Assembly (NCBI GenBank): GCA_030068075.1
Contig: CM057831.1
Span: 13,807,370 to 13,871,369, forward strand
Reading direction: 5' to 3'
DNA length: 64,000 nt
Origin: Paguma larvata
Taxonomy: Eukaryota > Chordata > Mammalia > Carnivora > Viverridae
Part shown: piece after piece, positions 22,225 to 33,790 of the stretch
Layout: each line of letters starts with the position of its first letter
Numbering within the stretch: the stretch's first letter is position 1
Notes under the pieces: generated by a model
The model's database searches: none
What the model was told of the DNA's origin: nothing
The model's input: the letters and a program-made list of their open reading frames with translations, nothing else
Program-made: the position numbers and the translations under genes

Positions 22225-22800
22225 AGCTTAGGAGAGCAGAGCTTTGAACAAAGGTTACTGCTCCGCGTGGAGACAATCACACCAAGACCTGCAGAGCGAA
22301 GTGGGGCAAAAGACTTTCTTTTTATAACGAGGGAAGGCGAGTTGGATAGGACTGGAAGAACAGCGTGGAAGGCTGCGATCTTACACCTCCTAGAGCCCAA
22401 AAATCTCACTACCGTTGATGCTCACGCCGCCTCTCCTCTCCTGCAGCCGGGGGTTTTATCGACCCTATTGTTTGAGTCTAGGTCAGAGATTTTATTCTGC
22501 GGCATGTTGACAAGCGACCCTAACTTTGGAGTTCAAAGATGTCAGTGCAGCGCGGAAAATGCCACACCCGGCCCCCAGTGGGTCAAAACCCGGACCTGTG
22601 GCAAAACCAGGCAGACACGAGAAAAAGCGTCAGGGAAAGAATCCAGCAAAGCCCTACGGGGTGGCGGCCAGATTTCCTCAGTTTATAAAACAAAGGAAAT
22701 TCATCATAAACTCTCCAGGGCCGATCAATATCAGACCGGAGCAAAAACGAAGTCTCCCGTTCTAATCTGTTAGGGCCTGAAACAAGACGGGACATTGACT
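22225..22800 (-). mobile_element. Possible old LTR-like sequence, antisense
   Basis: Read on the minus strand there is a TATAAA-like box (GTTTTATAAACTG, about 22680-22690). It is followed about 190 bases later by a poly(A) signal (AATAAAATCTC, 22491-22496 on the plus strand as TTTATT). A 250-base segment ending GTAACCTTTGTTCA comes after that. The order promoter, poly(A) signal, downstream part fits a solo LTR of an endogenous retrovirus. I could not find terminal dinucleotides with a target duplication, nor name a family. The 208-codon open frame across it (22147-22773, plus strand) has no recognisable domain. Confidence 0.3.
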
Positions 22801-24409
22801 GTATTGATTGGCATGGTGCCCCTGACCTAGTAATCTCCCAGCGCCTTGAGCAGGGCAGTGCAGGTGACCGGTGGACCTGCAGTCAGGTTTGAGGATGACA
22901 TCCTAACAATGGAAGAACTTGAGTCTTATCAAAACAGAGGTGGGCACTGGGGGTAGAGCTAGCGTATGCCAAAATCCAGAAGACCTGAGCTGGGTCTCAT
23001 GTTACTTGTCCAGCTGTAAAATGGGAATAAATCTTTTTTTTTTTTTTCTTTTCCTGATTCATCTTTCAGATGATAGTCGGGTTCTCAAGACCCGCCCAGA
23101 GGACAGCTCTTGCTATACTTACTTGGGGGTAAAACAGAAGAACAGAAAGGACTGGGTTCCAATAGAGAGCCTCCGTTTCCCTTTGAACTTGGCAGTTTCT
23201 GGGTTAGGTGGGCAAAAATGAGCAGACAGGTGGACCTCGGTTCAAATTAGCAGACCCCTCTGAGAACCTCAGAAGTGGGCAGCAGAGAGCTGAGGTTGTG
23301 TCCGGCAGATGAGCCCGCAAAGGGAGGTAAAAAGGCTTAAGAAGATCTGCCAGCCTGGACCTTTCCACGGGACCAAAGTTCTTGCTCCTTCAGATTAACC
23401 CCTCGCAGCCCGCGAGTTTGGGGAAGCACTGTTCCTGAAGGTCTATCTCAAAATTTTGCTTCTGACCCCAGGAGTCAAGGACAGGACCCACTCAATTCTG
23501 AATGTGGGTCAGAAGATGCAGTTTGGACGGCCCCTTGGCGGTGGTGGTGATCTCCTCTGGCAATGAGCTCCCCAGAAACTACAGACAAGGACGGAACTGT
23601 AAGGTCTTGGGAGATGGAGGCTAAGGCTGAAGCAGGTTGACGGAAAGCGGTTATTTAGGGGATTAGACTGGAGAAGGGGTAGCTGGGAGAATCGGAATTC
23701 TCAGAATGGCCCCCCAAACACCAAGAAACGGCCGAATCAGGGTCCAGAATCCCCTCTCTGCTTCTGAACTCACAGCTGTCATTGTCTCCAACACTCACTT
23801 GACATTCAACATGCATTTTCCTCTGACATATTTGTATGGTTTTTTTTTTAACTGTATGACAAATAGTTGTGCTGAGTGAGTGCTGGGCACCTAGCAGGCA
23901 GGCAGTAAATATTTGCTGAACGCTGAAAGAATGCCTGGCTTGGCTGTCAGTGTGACTCTTCTATTCAGAACCCATCCCCAGGCGCTCCATTCATAGGAGG
24001 CTGGGTGGATCTCACGTTAAAGGGTTGCCCAAGCGCTGCCGGACCAGAATGGTCTCTGTGAACACTGGAACATTCTCAGACATGCTGAGTAAAAGCCATC
24101 GGAGCAGGAAAGAGGGACGGCTGGCGGAAGTGCGGCTGGGAGTTTTCCTAGAGACACGGTGCGGTTTCTTTGTTCTGGGAGATTTCAGCCAGAAGCCAGG
24201 AAATTTTACTGTCTGCAAACCACCAACGAGCTACTCCCTCCGCCTTCGCCTGGTCCTTCCCAACCTGGGAATTCATTTGCTGCTTCTCTCTCCTCCTCCT
24301 CCTCTGCCCCAGAGCAGTCCCCAGGGACAGAGCTCTTTGTTGTGCACGCCCGAGACAATACGGAATTGCACAAGCCCCAGGGCCAAATCGGGACCCTCCT
24401 CCACGGAGA
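22801..24409. other. Intergenic, no recognised gene
   Basis: The stretch near 22985-23030 (TCCAGCTGTAAAATGGGAATAAAT) is a probable sense MIR scrap. A T-run is at 23034-23047. I see nothing else that can be named. Confidence 0.45.
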
Positions 24410-24600
24410 GTGATCGCCGAGGCAGGGACCCCCCCCACCTGTTGCTCTCCCCCTTTCCCCGGGCCAGCGGCAACCTGCATTGTGCTCGGGACGCACGCGA
24501 TTCTACACCAGGCTCAGCAGATGGCGCCGGTGAGCAGAGCCGGTCCCTTCCCTCCCCCGCCCCGCCCCGCGGCCGGAGCCTCGCTGGTCTAAAGCGAAAA
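24410..24600. promoter_or_regulatory. Small CpG-rich patch with GC boxes
   Basis: About 17 CpGs occur in 190 bases, with Sp1-type CCCGCCCCGCCCCG near 24555-24570 and a CTCF-like motif at 24514-24527. The trinucleotide ATG at 24521 is followed by GCGCCG and GTGAGC, which resembles a short first exon with a splice donor. No downstream exon could be found, so this is only a candidate promoter or insulator. Confidence 0.3.
24514..24527 (+). promoter_or_regulatory. CTCF-like binding motif
   Basis: TCAGCAGATGGCGC agrees with the CTCF core CCASYAGRKGGCRS at 13 of 14 positions by eye. Confidence 0.4.
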
Positions 24601-24832
24601 CAGATGTTTTCATCATCTCTGGATCTGGCATGTGACTTGCAGTTCAGCAGTGTGCCGACCGAACCCAGAGTTGTGCGTTCTCTTCATCGCCCGCAAAATA
24701 AAAATTCTTACTTAAACGAGCCTTCGTCCTAAGTGAGCCGCTGACACAGGATCTGTTTCATGCAAGGGGCGCACGTTTAATCGAGTTCCAACTGCCACCG
24801 GCTTTGGAGCCCGCCCTGGCTCGGTAATTGGG

Positions 24833-24865
<33 letters not shown>

Positions 24866-27800
24866 CCTTCCAGAGAAAAGCCAGGGCAGCCAGACTAGCT
24901 ATCTTTACACCAAGGGCTGGGGAGAGGCGCTAGCTTTTTAAAATAGCCCTGGTCTGGCTGGCTGGCGAACGCGTCTGCGTGGGAGCCAGTGCGTCCTGAA
25001 CAAAACAGGAAGGCCGGGCCGGCGCGCCCTGTTCCCTGCGCCCACGGCAGGTGGCAGCATTGGCCCGGGCTGGCCTCTGCCGCTGGCCAGCCCCAAAGCA
25101 GGGCCCTTTTACTTTCGGTGGCCTCAAAATTATTAGTTCCAGATGAGTTCTTGCAATTGTAATATTTGGTTTAACCCAATCTGCCCGATTGCGTCAGCAC
25201 ACGTTCAAATACAGCCGTCTGAAGTCTAACCAGACATCAGAGGCATGTTTCAGGGGGTGTCAACATTCCGGACCCTTTGAAAGAATTAAAAAAAAAAAAA
25301 GAGTTTGATTTATCCTAAGGGCCGGGGGGGGGGGTGGTGGAACGAAAGAAGGGTGAGCCTGCATGGGGCTGGGGTGCCCGAGAGGGAGCGAAGAGGGAAA
25401 ATTCAGGGAAGGCGTAACAATAGAACTTTGTGGGCTGGAGCCCGCTCGAGTGGAACTGGATTTATTTGTTGAACTAGGAAGGGACCTCTCGGGTCTTTGA
25501 ATGGTAGAGCAAATAAGCAAACCCGGTGGGCATTTGGTTTTCTAGAAGAGCCCCTCAAGTCACGTAGCTGCTATTGTCAGACACAACACACGCACTATCT
25601 GTCTACCGCTGGGCCTGGCTGCTCAGGAGGGGGGCCGGAGGGGGTGGGCAGCCCTGTTTTAACACCCAGCTTTGAGGGGCACCCGGAGTCTCCAGGCTTA
25701 GGATGCAGACCAGGTTTCCTAAGGACACCAGCCTGAGGCCCCCGGGGACCCAGTTAGAAGCAGAGGCCCTCCTTAGGCTCTGGGCCAGTGGACCTGCTGG
25801 AATCCTCAAAGGTCTTATAAACGGGCCCGCTGCAGTCAGGCACCGCCACAGCCTGCTGCTCCACCCTGGGGAAGCCGGGGACCCACTCTGGTGGTCTCGG
25901 GGCTTCTGAGATGTGTCAGCTGAGCCCTGGGGCGGGGCAGCAAAATCCGCAGAGGCAGTCCAGGAATCTGGTCCAGTGACCGGATAAGAAGGGGCATCTT
26001 GCTTCCTCTAGCTGAGATGGAAGAATCTGGGGTGAGGAGATAGTGTCGGGGCTGCAGGCCTCCCTCCCTGCCTCCCCCCACCCCCGCCCCCGGCTTGCAC
26101 CCCACTTGGGAAGCTGTGCTCAAATTCTTCTAGCTCCTCTCGCAAGGTTGCAGAAAGCTGCCTGCCAGCCGACAACAGGGAGCCTGGCCGTTTCCCCGCA
26201 GGTCTCTGGCTTGACATGGTACTGATCAAAAGCCGGCACCCGTCTCGCAGATGCTTCTAGTCCTGCGTGTCGGGAGCCAGGGGCTGGCGCTGGCGGCAGG
26301 CAGGCAGGCAGGCAGGCAGGCAGGCGCGCTGATGGGATCGGCCATCTTGTGGGCTGTGGTTGGGCCCTCTCTCCCCTCCCCCCACTCCAGAGGCCACCCC
26401 ACCGCCTGGATGACACACAGGAAGGGGTGGTGGGACCTCCACGCGGCTGGCCAGACACCTCCAGAATGTTTAGGGATCCAAGCCTCCTGCTGTTTTCCTT
26501 TCAGCTAGAAAAAGACACGCGTCCCCACAGGTTGCTGGGGCAATGCTGAGTGCCAGGGGTAGGAGGGCGCCTGCTCGGCGGTGCTCACTTTGGAGAGCCA
26601 ATCAAGCGGATGAGTGTGCAGGATACTTGCCACCGGCTCCTTGCACCAGGAATAGTCAAGCAATTCCAGGATTCCTTCTCACTGCCACGCTGACTTCATT
26701 CCCTTTCGAGTATCGGCTTTTCAGTTCCTCTCATCCAGGGGATCTTGACCCTGGCTACTGAAGAATCGCCTGGCCCCGACTCCAGAGCTGTTGAAATCAG
26801 AATGCAAATGAGGTGAGGGAGGGGCGTCCTTATTTTCAACCACCGTTCCCCCCAACCAGATGATTAGAATGTACGTCCGGAAGTAAAAAACCAAACCAAA
26901 CAAAACGATCACTGCAATTCTATTCCGGCTTCCCGTGTTTTCCAGATGGGCTTCCTAAGAGTTAAGGGGTTCAGCCAAGGTCATGCAAGTTCAAGTCCAA
27001 ACCTGGAATTTCTGTGTAAGACCTCTGGCTCCTCGGTGATGACTGAGCGTCTCCTCGGTCTTCAGATCATTCGTGCCCGAGCCGAGCCACCTCCTCTACG
27101 CGGTCACTTTTCCCCGTTCAGCCTGGCTTCTCCAGCAACCGCACACCTGGGTCGCTGTTGCCTCTGAGAAATCCAGAAAGAACAAATGCTTCCTGAAGGA
27201 TTTTCAGGGCTTTTTTCGGGTTTGAATGAATGCTTATACTCCGTTAGAATGAGAACCACCTCTCACGGAGCTCCTTGGTTTCTCACTTCTGTTTCCAAAA
27301 GGGATTCACGCCTGCAAGTGCCTCTCATGGTGATAACCGGTCTGAAAGGACCTGGTTTTATGGGTGAGGCAAGCGGGTCCTGGTAATGTTCAGTGACACG
27401 TTTGGATAAAATAGATGGCAGAGGCGAGGTGACCATGGGGCATCCTGCCTCTCAGCCCCAGGCTCCGTGCCTTCCTCTTGCCACCCTTTCTTGGGACTAC
27501 ACAAAGTACTGTTTGCTTCTCGCTCTTTCCTCACCAGAGGCAACAAGCACCCTCCAAAGTAACTCCCTCCCGCACAGGCAAGGAACGGTCTCCGGCTCCT
27601 CCCTGTGAGATAGGGTTTCTGAGACTAGGTTCGCCTTGAATACCTTGAGATCTTCGATGCTTGAAGGTTGAGTGAATTGCCATAAGCCATTGGGAACAAG
27701 AGAGACAAGGAATCCAGATATTGTCATGGGCGTCAGGTAAACTCGAAAGGAAGCTTCAGCTTCTCTTCCAGCTCTGACATTCCAGAGGCCATCAGTCCCT

Positions 27801-28094
27801 GCTCCCTGGGACCTTCCCATCTTCAATCCGATTTGAGAGACCAGATTCTCCCCTCTCCCTGAGTCAGTTACCCTTGATCCATTTCCCTAGTGGCCTAAGG
27901 ACCAGCCTCCACTATTAAAGTGGAAGTCTGGAGATGGGGAGTTGCAGAAAGATGGAGACTCAGGTCCCTGACCCAGGGCCTGGTGATTTCACAAAGGACA
28001 CTTGCTCTAAGTCCCTCCAGTGGAGTTCTGTCCCTTCTCGGAGGAACCGCCTAGGGCTCTTGCATCGCTGGGGTTCATCGATCCCTCCACCCAT
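24601..28094. other. Intergenic unique DNA with simple repeats
   Basis: A poly(T) run of about 30 bases lies at 24836-24865, a G-run at 25323-25335, and a (CAGG) tandem at 26296-26325. The region 25100-25250 is AT-rich and free of repeats. No gene is recognised. Open frames here are short and without domains. Confidence 0.5.
26296..26325 (+). repeat. (CAGG)n microsatellite
   Basis: About seven perfect CAGG units stand in a GC-rich context. Confidence 0.9.
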
Positions 28095-28230
28095 TTCTTC
28101 CATCACTCAACATTTATTAAGCACAAACTATGTTAAAAAAAGATGAGTAAGAAATGTTCATCTTCAGGAGTCGCTCTTCCAGATGGAGAGAGACTAAAGA
28201 AGCATTGTAATTAAATGCAGTGTGTGAACC
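28095..28230 (-). repeat. L2 LINE 3' end fragment
   Basis: CATCACTCAACATTTATTAAGCACAAACTATG resembles the reverse complement of the L2 terminus; the text that follows is diverged. Confidence 0.5.
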
Positions 28231-28239
28231 TTGACTGGA

Positions 28240-28580
28240 TCCTAGATCCAAGGGGAAAAAAAAAGCGATAAGACACTTTGGAGACAATTAGAGAACTCTC
28301 CATGTAGACAGCATAATGAGATCACTGACCATTTTTTTCAGATGTGATCATGATACTGTGGTTTTATAGAGAAAACCCTTATCATTAGAGGCGTGCCGAT
28401 GTATTTAAGGATGACCGTCATGTTCGCAACTTAACCTTGAAGTGATTTGGGAACAATGACAACATTGCCAGTGTGCCAGAATGTTAGCAATCGATGGATC
28501 AAGCCTGGAGTGTGTTGGTGTTCACTGATTAGTCGTTCAACTTTTCTGTAGATAGAATGTTTCCAAACTAAGAAAGCAAG
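28240..28580. repeat. Probable ancient interspersed repeat, family uncertain
   Basis: CAGATGTGATCATGATACTGTGGTTTTATAG and the following text have the feel of an old mammalian repeat seen elsewhere, but I cannot name the family with confidence. Confidence 0.3.
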
Positions 28581-28589
28581 ACAGAAAAG

Positions 28590-29022
28590 GAACTCTCTCT
28601 GTCCTCAAGGGGCTTACCATTTACTTACCACTTCCTGTTTGCCAAAGTGGGCAAGGAGACGTGTGAATCGCTGTGTTCAGGCAAAGGCAGGACAGAACGG
28701 ACAGCCAGTGGAGGGATAAGTGATACATTTTTGGAAGCTCAGAATAAAGACTGGATCATTTTCCCTAGGGTGTTGGTGGTGGTGAGGGATGTCTTCCCTG
28801 GTGGGGCAGTGTTGGAGTTAGGAACAGAAAGATGTGTGCAGTGTCCATAGCAAAAGGGCAGGGCAGGGAATTTCAGGCTGAGGGGACAATAGAAGCTAAG
28901 TACGAGCCTGAGGTTGTTTGGGGAACAAGGATCAGTCTGGTGTGACTGAAAGATAGTAGGCAGGTGAAGGGCTACCCTAGGATTTAAATATTGGTTGACA
29001 TTTGATGATGGGCGGCCTTGAA
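28590..29022 (-). mobile_element. L2 LINE fragment, antisense
   Basis: CTGTCCTCAAGGGGCTTACCATTTAC, AAAGGGCAGGGCAGGGAATTTCAGGCTGAGG and GGGCGGCCTTGAATGTC follow, in order, the reverse complement of the 3' part of L2 (…GGCATTCAAGGCCC… region). It ends abruptly near 29022, where a C-rich segment begins. Confidence 0.65.
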
Positions 29023-29051
29023 TGTCCCTACCCCCAACCCTCCTACCCCCC

Positions 29052-29190
29052 CCTACCCCCTCTCTCTGAAGGATAGGAGATGAGTCTCCAGTTACTTTCA
29101 TACTACAGGACCAAGCTGATCATGTTCCTACAAGAGATTCTCATAGGAAAGAAGAGTTCATGATGAATCAAATAGGAGCTTAAATCCTGT
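29052..29190 (+). repeat. Unidentified ~140-bp repeat, copy A
   Basis: It starts CTACCCCCTCTCTCTGAAGG and runs past ATGTTCCTACAAGAGATTCT to GAATCAAATAGGAGCTTAAA. Copy B at 30834-30975 is about 90% identical in the same orientation. I do not recognise the family. It could be an LTR, a local duplication or part of a felid repeat. Confidence 0.75.
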
Positions 29191-29925
29191 GTAGGAAGCA
29201 AATTCAAATGATGGCTCTCTCTAAGTGAGATAAACCAAATATACACTTTATTCTACATCCACAGCTGTCTGCTGTATAACAATCAACACTCAGCTATCTA
29301 GTTAATGATTTTTCTATTTCATGGACGCAAGACACACACACACAAAAACTTCCGTGATGTTCCGCCATCTTGGCTCCTCTCCTACTTAATGATTTTTCTA
29401 TAACGAAGGCCTGTGAATTCTTTAAAACCAGCATACATGACTCCCCTCTAAAAATTTCCCCAACCTCTGCAGATAGAACTAGGTACTCTGGACTTTTCCA
29501 TTCCTGTTCTTGAAACTCGCTCACACTCATTGCCCGTGTTGTAGGGAGCACGTAAGGCCAATCTTGACAACAGCCAGTTCTGACTCCTTTCTCTAGAACT
29601 AACCCACTGCTCCTTCTTCTTACCCTTTTCTGATTTTCAATCCTTGGGCTGCAAGGCTCAGTTTTCTATACTTGCTTCGGGCTCTGCTTGCTAGGATACC
29701 AGTCACTGTTCTCAGGGGTTCTTTGGTTTCTTCACGTTGGCTTGGTTTGCTGGCTCTGGGGGTCAGGGCAGCAGGAAAGTGGCCTGGCTTCTGGCCGGGT
29801 CATGCCAGGGACCTACCTCAGCTGGATTGGTGTCAGCGAGGCTTCACCAGTGCAGAAAATGAAAGCAAACCTCCTCCATGTTCTCAGAGCAAATCTGCGT
29901 CCCTTTGCTGTGCGTAGGACTTATC
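29191..29925. other. Intergenic between copy A and an L2 tail
   Basis: A (CA) stretch is at 29331-29344. TTAATGATTTTTCTAT occurs twice (29301-29316 and 29386-29401), a small local duplication. Parts from 29450 on resemble diverged L2. No gene is seen. Confidence 0.4.
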
Positions 29926-29929
29926 ACAT

Positions 29930-30090
29930 CATGCTGTGAGTATTTTCTTTGTCCATTTCCCCTACTAGATCATGAGTTCCCAAAGGGCAAGTACTTGGTC
30001 TGAGCTGGTTTTGAGTCTCCATGGCTTAGCACACTCCCTGGTACTTAGTAGGTGCTCAGTAAATGCTTATTGAAAAATGAGTGGGTAAAT
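29930..30090 (+). repeat. L2 LINE 3' end, sense
   Basis: GATCATGAGTTCCCAAAGGGCA, CTTAGCACACTCCCTGGTAC and TTAGTAGGTGCTCAGTAAATGC are typical of the L2 3' terminus. Confidence 0.75.
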
Positions 30091-30833
30091 GAGTGGGCAG
30101 AAAGAAAGGTATCTTTCATGAGCATCCATTCTGGTGTCTGCACCGTTAGTTCCTTATTTGAGTGTCTAATTGAGAATGGACTATTTGTGTAGAAATCAAC
30201 AGCTGTAAATAGGTCACTGAGAGTCTACCTTACTGAAGCTTCATCTCTATGTTTATTTGTATTAGTGCGAATTTTAAATATGGCTCCCAAAGACAGTGAG
30301 AGTCTCTAGTGGGAAGCTGTTTATCGGAGGCATATAAAAGAGATCAACTCTGCCTTTGAAATCACAGTGGGATTTCAAAATGTATCAACACAGAGCTTGG
30401 GAAAGGAGTTGAGTCATAAACCATAATAATCAGACTTTGCTCCTACATGTGGCCGTTTTCACTAGCAGATCCAACAAATACACCGCAAAAGCTAATTAAA
30501 TCACAAGATTGCTAGAGCGGTGTTCCTGTCCAGTCTGTATGGGAAGTGGATTCTCATCACATCCACAGGGGCACGGCCGTGTCGCCACGGTCTCACACAC
30601 CAGTAAACTGTGTGCAGAGAGTCAAAGGCACCAACTTCAGAACACAAAGCAGTTTCCATGAAGATCCCCGGCCAGGAACCATGGGGTCTGTTCTGATCAC
30701 TAAATAACTATCCTTAGTCCCTATAACAGATGGCGGGTAATTGTGTTGGCTTGTGTGTTTTGTCCTGGCAGTGTTTTCTTGATTACTGTTTTCAAAATAT
30801 TCTCTCTGTCCCTGCTCCCACCCCCCTACTCCC
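30091..30833. other. Intergenic, no recognised feature
   Basis: This is unique, moderately AT-rich sequence. I see nothing that can be named. Confidence 0.45.
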
Positions 30834-30975
30834 CTACCCCCTCTCTCTGAAGGATAGGAAATGGGTCTCCGGTTACTTTCATACTGCAGGACCCAGCTGA
30901 CCATGTTCCTACAAGAGATTCTTGTAGGAAATAAAAGTTACATGTTGAATCAAATAGCAGCTTAAATCCCACATA
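30834..30975 (+). repeat. Unidentified ~140-bp repeat, copy B
   Basis: Second copy of the repeat at 29052-29190, from CTACCCCCTCTCTCTGAAGG to GAATCAAATAGCAGCTTAAA. Most differences are transitions. Confidence 0.75.
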
Positions 30976-32029
30976 GGGAAACTTGAAGTGGCTTTGGTGA
31001 CTGATTCCACTAATGACAAATGGACATCGGGCAATCCAACTGGGCTCAGGGACTCGGCCCCACGAGAGAGAGGGATTCTCGTCTCTGGGTTCCATCTCCT
31101 TAAACCAGAAGCACAAGAATCCTCCCCCGACAAATGACTAAGTCTATGACCAAAGAATCACATGCCACACCCCCTTCTGAGCGCTATTCATAGAACCATT
31201 TTGGCTCATTTCAATTCAGTGAAATTCCGTGATTATTTATTGAGCAACTCTCATGAATAAGACGCTGTACCAGGTGCTACAGCGGCATGGTATCATATGT
31301 CAGACATGGATCCTTCTCCACAAGGCTTTCTAGATCTACATCCCATCTCTACTCCAATTCTTGTAGGACGACAGACCCGATTTCATCCGCAGATTTTATT
31401 AGATAAATTGGGGTAGGAGGGGGAGATCCCAGGGAATAGGAGCGTGGGTAGGGTGAGAGAGACTATATTCAGTGGAGTGTCTTTAATGAACGTTGTTATG
31501 CGAAAGAAGAAGAAGAGTCTGGTCGTAAATTCGATTCCCCAGGATGTATTCCCTTAGAAATCTTATGTCTAAATTCTCTGGCTTCAGAAACAGCCATCCT
31601 TCCGCCTACCATTCAGAGGACTGATATTAAGAAGGCTACGCATGGTCCATTTTCATTCTTTTGGTACATTTCTCTTCCCTCGACTCTGGTGCCAAGGGTC
31701 CACAGCCATCAGAATGGAGAATTGGAACCACGGGCACTGGGTAGAGACCCACTGAAAGAGAGTTGGGCAAGGAAAGTTTCCAAAGTGCCTAATAGGAAAT
31801 GCTAGGTGAGATTTATCTGTGAGCTCTCGGGCCCCCTTAGATGAAAGGGAGTGCTAAGTCTGAAATTAATTTTGCTCAAGTTTTCCAGAGTTCTTTCCTG
31901 CAGGGGTCTTTTCCTGAGTCACTGCGACTCCAGAAGGTTCTGTGTTTTGTGCTGTAATGAAGAGGCTTCCCAACAGCCGCTTTTTCTGCTATTCATTCTG
32001 CCATCCATTATACCACTGATTTAAGTTGT
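30976..32029. other. Intergenic with one L2 tail
   Basis: Antisense L2 terminus-like text lies near 31230-31330 (GATTATTTATTGAGCAACTC). The rest to 32029 shows nothing I can name. Confidence 0.45.
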
Positions 32030-32270
32030 ATTTATTAACTATCTGTTAGGTGTCTAAGCACTGCACTCAATGCTAGTGGTAAGGGGGCCAGCTTCGTCGT
32101 CCTCAGATACTGACGGCATCACTTACTTGTTGTTTGTAGAAAGAATAACAGCTCTTTCTGTGGGAGGTTTTAAGGATTAAGCAAGATAATGCATGTTAGA
32201 GTGTTTTCTAAGCTCTTAACTACTGCAATGATGATAGCCATTATTGTTACAGGCACCCTCAAAGAGCTTA
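32030..32270. repeat. L2 tail (antisense) joined to MIR (sense)
   Basis: GTATTTATTAACTATCTGTTAGGTG at about 32029-32060 looks like antisense L2. AGGTTTTAAGGATTAAGCAAGATAATGCATG and CTAAGCTCTTAACTACTG at 32165-32225 look like sense MIR. Confidence 0.5.
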
Positions 32271-32338
32271 CAGTCATGCTAGAAGGCTGTGACACACACC
32301 TGTGAAACGCTTACACTTAGCACGTGACTAAAAACCTC

Positions 32339-32577
32339 AATGTCCCAGTGCTGTCGGGACCCCAATGCCCTAGTGCCCCCTGTAAGTACCCCAAAGCTTT
32401 AGTACCCCGGTAAGTTTCCCAATGCCCCAGTGCTCTCTGTAAGTACCCAGTATCCCAGTGTCCTCTACAAGGATCCTAATGCCCAGTGCCCTGAGTACCC
32501 CAATGCTCCAATGCCCCACACAAGTTCCCCAATGTCCCAGAGTCTTCTGCAGTACCCCAACGCCCAGTGCTTCCTAA
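32339..32577 (+). repeat. Degenerate minisatellite
   Basis: A CCCAATGCCCCAGTGCCC…GTAAGTACC motif recurs about six times in 240 bases with variable spacing of roughly 35-45 bases (for example from 32341, 32362, 32419, 32459, 32499 and 32530). No other copy of it is in the window. Confidence 0.7.
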
Positions 32578-32689
32578 GTGGTTTGACCTAACCCATATTC
32601 CTTCTTCCAACATAAAAATGGGGCAATAAAGAAGGCTGCCCGGCATCTTCAAATGATTTAATGGTTTTTGAATAGTGCCAAATTATCCT

Positions 32690-32995
32690 TCCTGCCAACT
32701 CAGCCATGCAAAGGTCTTGCTTGAGCGTTGTTTCCACCGCTTTCCACTTCCCAACTGTGGCTCCACTGAGCCTCTGGGCAATCAATCCCTTCGCTCTAGC
32801 CGGGTTGCCTTGCTTTCCAACAAACCTATCTTGGCCTCTTTGACCCTAAAGCTAGAACTGGCTTCTCCTTTCACTGCGTTCTTGACTCACATTCTCTGTA
32901 TGTTTTATCTAAATCTTTGTATTCCCATGGCAACCAACACAGGGCACTGCACATGGTATGTGTTCAATAAATATTTATTGGATGAGTGGTTAATT
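32690..32995 (+). repeat. L2 LINE 3' end, sense
   Basis: The segment ends CAGGGCACTGCACATGGTATG and TTCAATAAATATTTATTGGATGAG, the L2 terminal signature. The part before fits diverged L2 3'UTR. Confidence 0.7.
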
Positions 32996-33429
32996 TTGTT
33001 CTCCATATTCTATTCGAAAAGATTTAATAAAGGGATTAGCTGTAGGGGGCACTGTGCCAAGTGTCCTACTGAGATAATTACATGAAGGATTCCTGTCCCT
33101 AAGTAGCTTAACATCTAAAACTGTTAAACAGATATAAACACTCATTTACAGCAGCCAATGACCTGGGTCCTTAACCTGGAACCTAGTGACAACTGCCTCT
33201 CTTTATGAAACTTCTGAAATTATATGGGAAAAGGTTGCATATGTGTGTATCGTGTGGATAGGATTCCTCAACCACTCCTGGAGTTAGAGCAGAAGATGCG
33301 GTAAGAAGCAGCAAATTCTGGGTTTTATTCTGGACTTGTTGACGGACCGGAGGAAGAATATTAGAATCGGGGCCGAAGCCAAAATACTCTTGGGTATTTC
33401 TATTTGAACAATTGGACGGATGTCCTGTC
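32996..33429. other. Intergenic, no recognised gene
   Basis: TTAGCTGTAGGGGGCACTGTGCC to about 33130 may be a further L2 piece. Nothing else is seen. Confidence 0.4.
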
Positions 33430-33790
33430 ATGTACTGAGGGAGCGATTTTGGTGAGGGAGGTGGGAATATCACAAGGGGGAGGGAAATTAATAGAGCGAC
33501 AGGAAGCAGGCTGGAGAGATCTATTGGGCATCCATGCACGGATGCCGGCGAGCCAGCGAGTATACGAAATGGAGCTCAAGGGAGAAGTCTGGGCTGAGAT
33601 ACACATTTGGGAACTGTCAGTACGTAGACGGCAAGTCTACAAGTCACAAGAGGAGATGTCACCCAAGGCGGGAGAGCACCACAGAAGAATCCTGGGACTT
33701 CCTGAAATGTAGAAATCTAAAGGAGGGGGACCCAGCAAAGGAAACAGGTGGAGAAACCATTGATTTCTGAGGGAAAGCGGGTGAGTGTGG
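33430..33790 (-). mobile_element. L2 LINE open-reading-frame fragment, antisense
   Basis: GGAGAAGTCTGGGCTGAGATACACATTTGGGAACTGTCAGTACGTAGACGG follows the reverse complement of the L2 reverse-transcriptase region, as does the longer copy at 50540-52310. It carries many changes and is not coding. Confidence 0.65.

Noticed and set aside
22147..22773. 208-codon open frame, longest in the intergenic part
   Set aside because: No recognisable domain, low-complexity composition, no splice or promoter context. It overlaps an LTR-like segment and is best seen as chance.
24025..24732. 235-codon open frame
   Set aside because: GC- and Ser/Pro-rich composition typical of chance frames in CpG-rich DNA. 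No domain was recognised and overlapping frames on the other strand are equally open.
28739..29101. Shared minus-strand peptide (MKVTGD…PILQREGVG) in both copies of the unidentified repeat
   Set aside because: It simply reflects the DNA similarity of the two copies. The frames are otherwise unrelated, so there is no evidence for coding.
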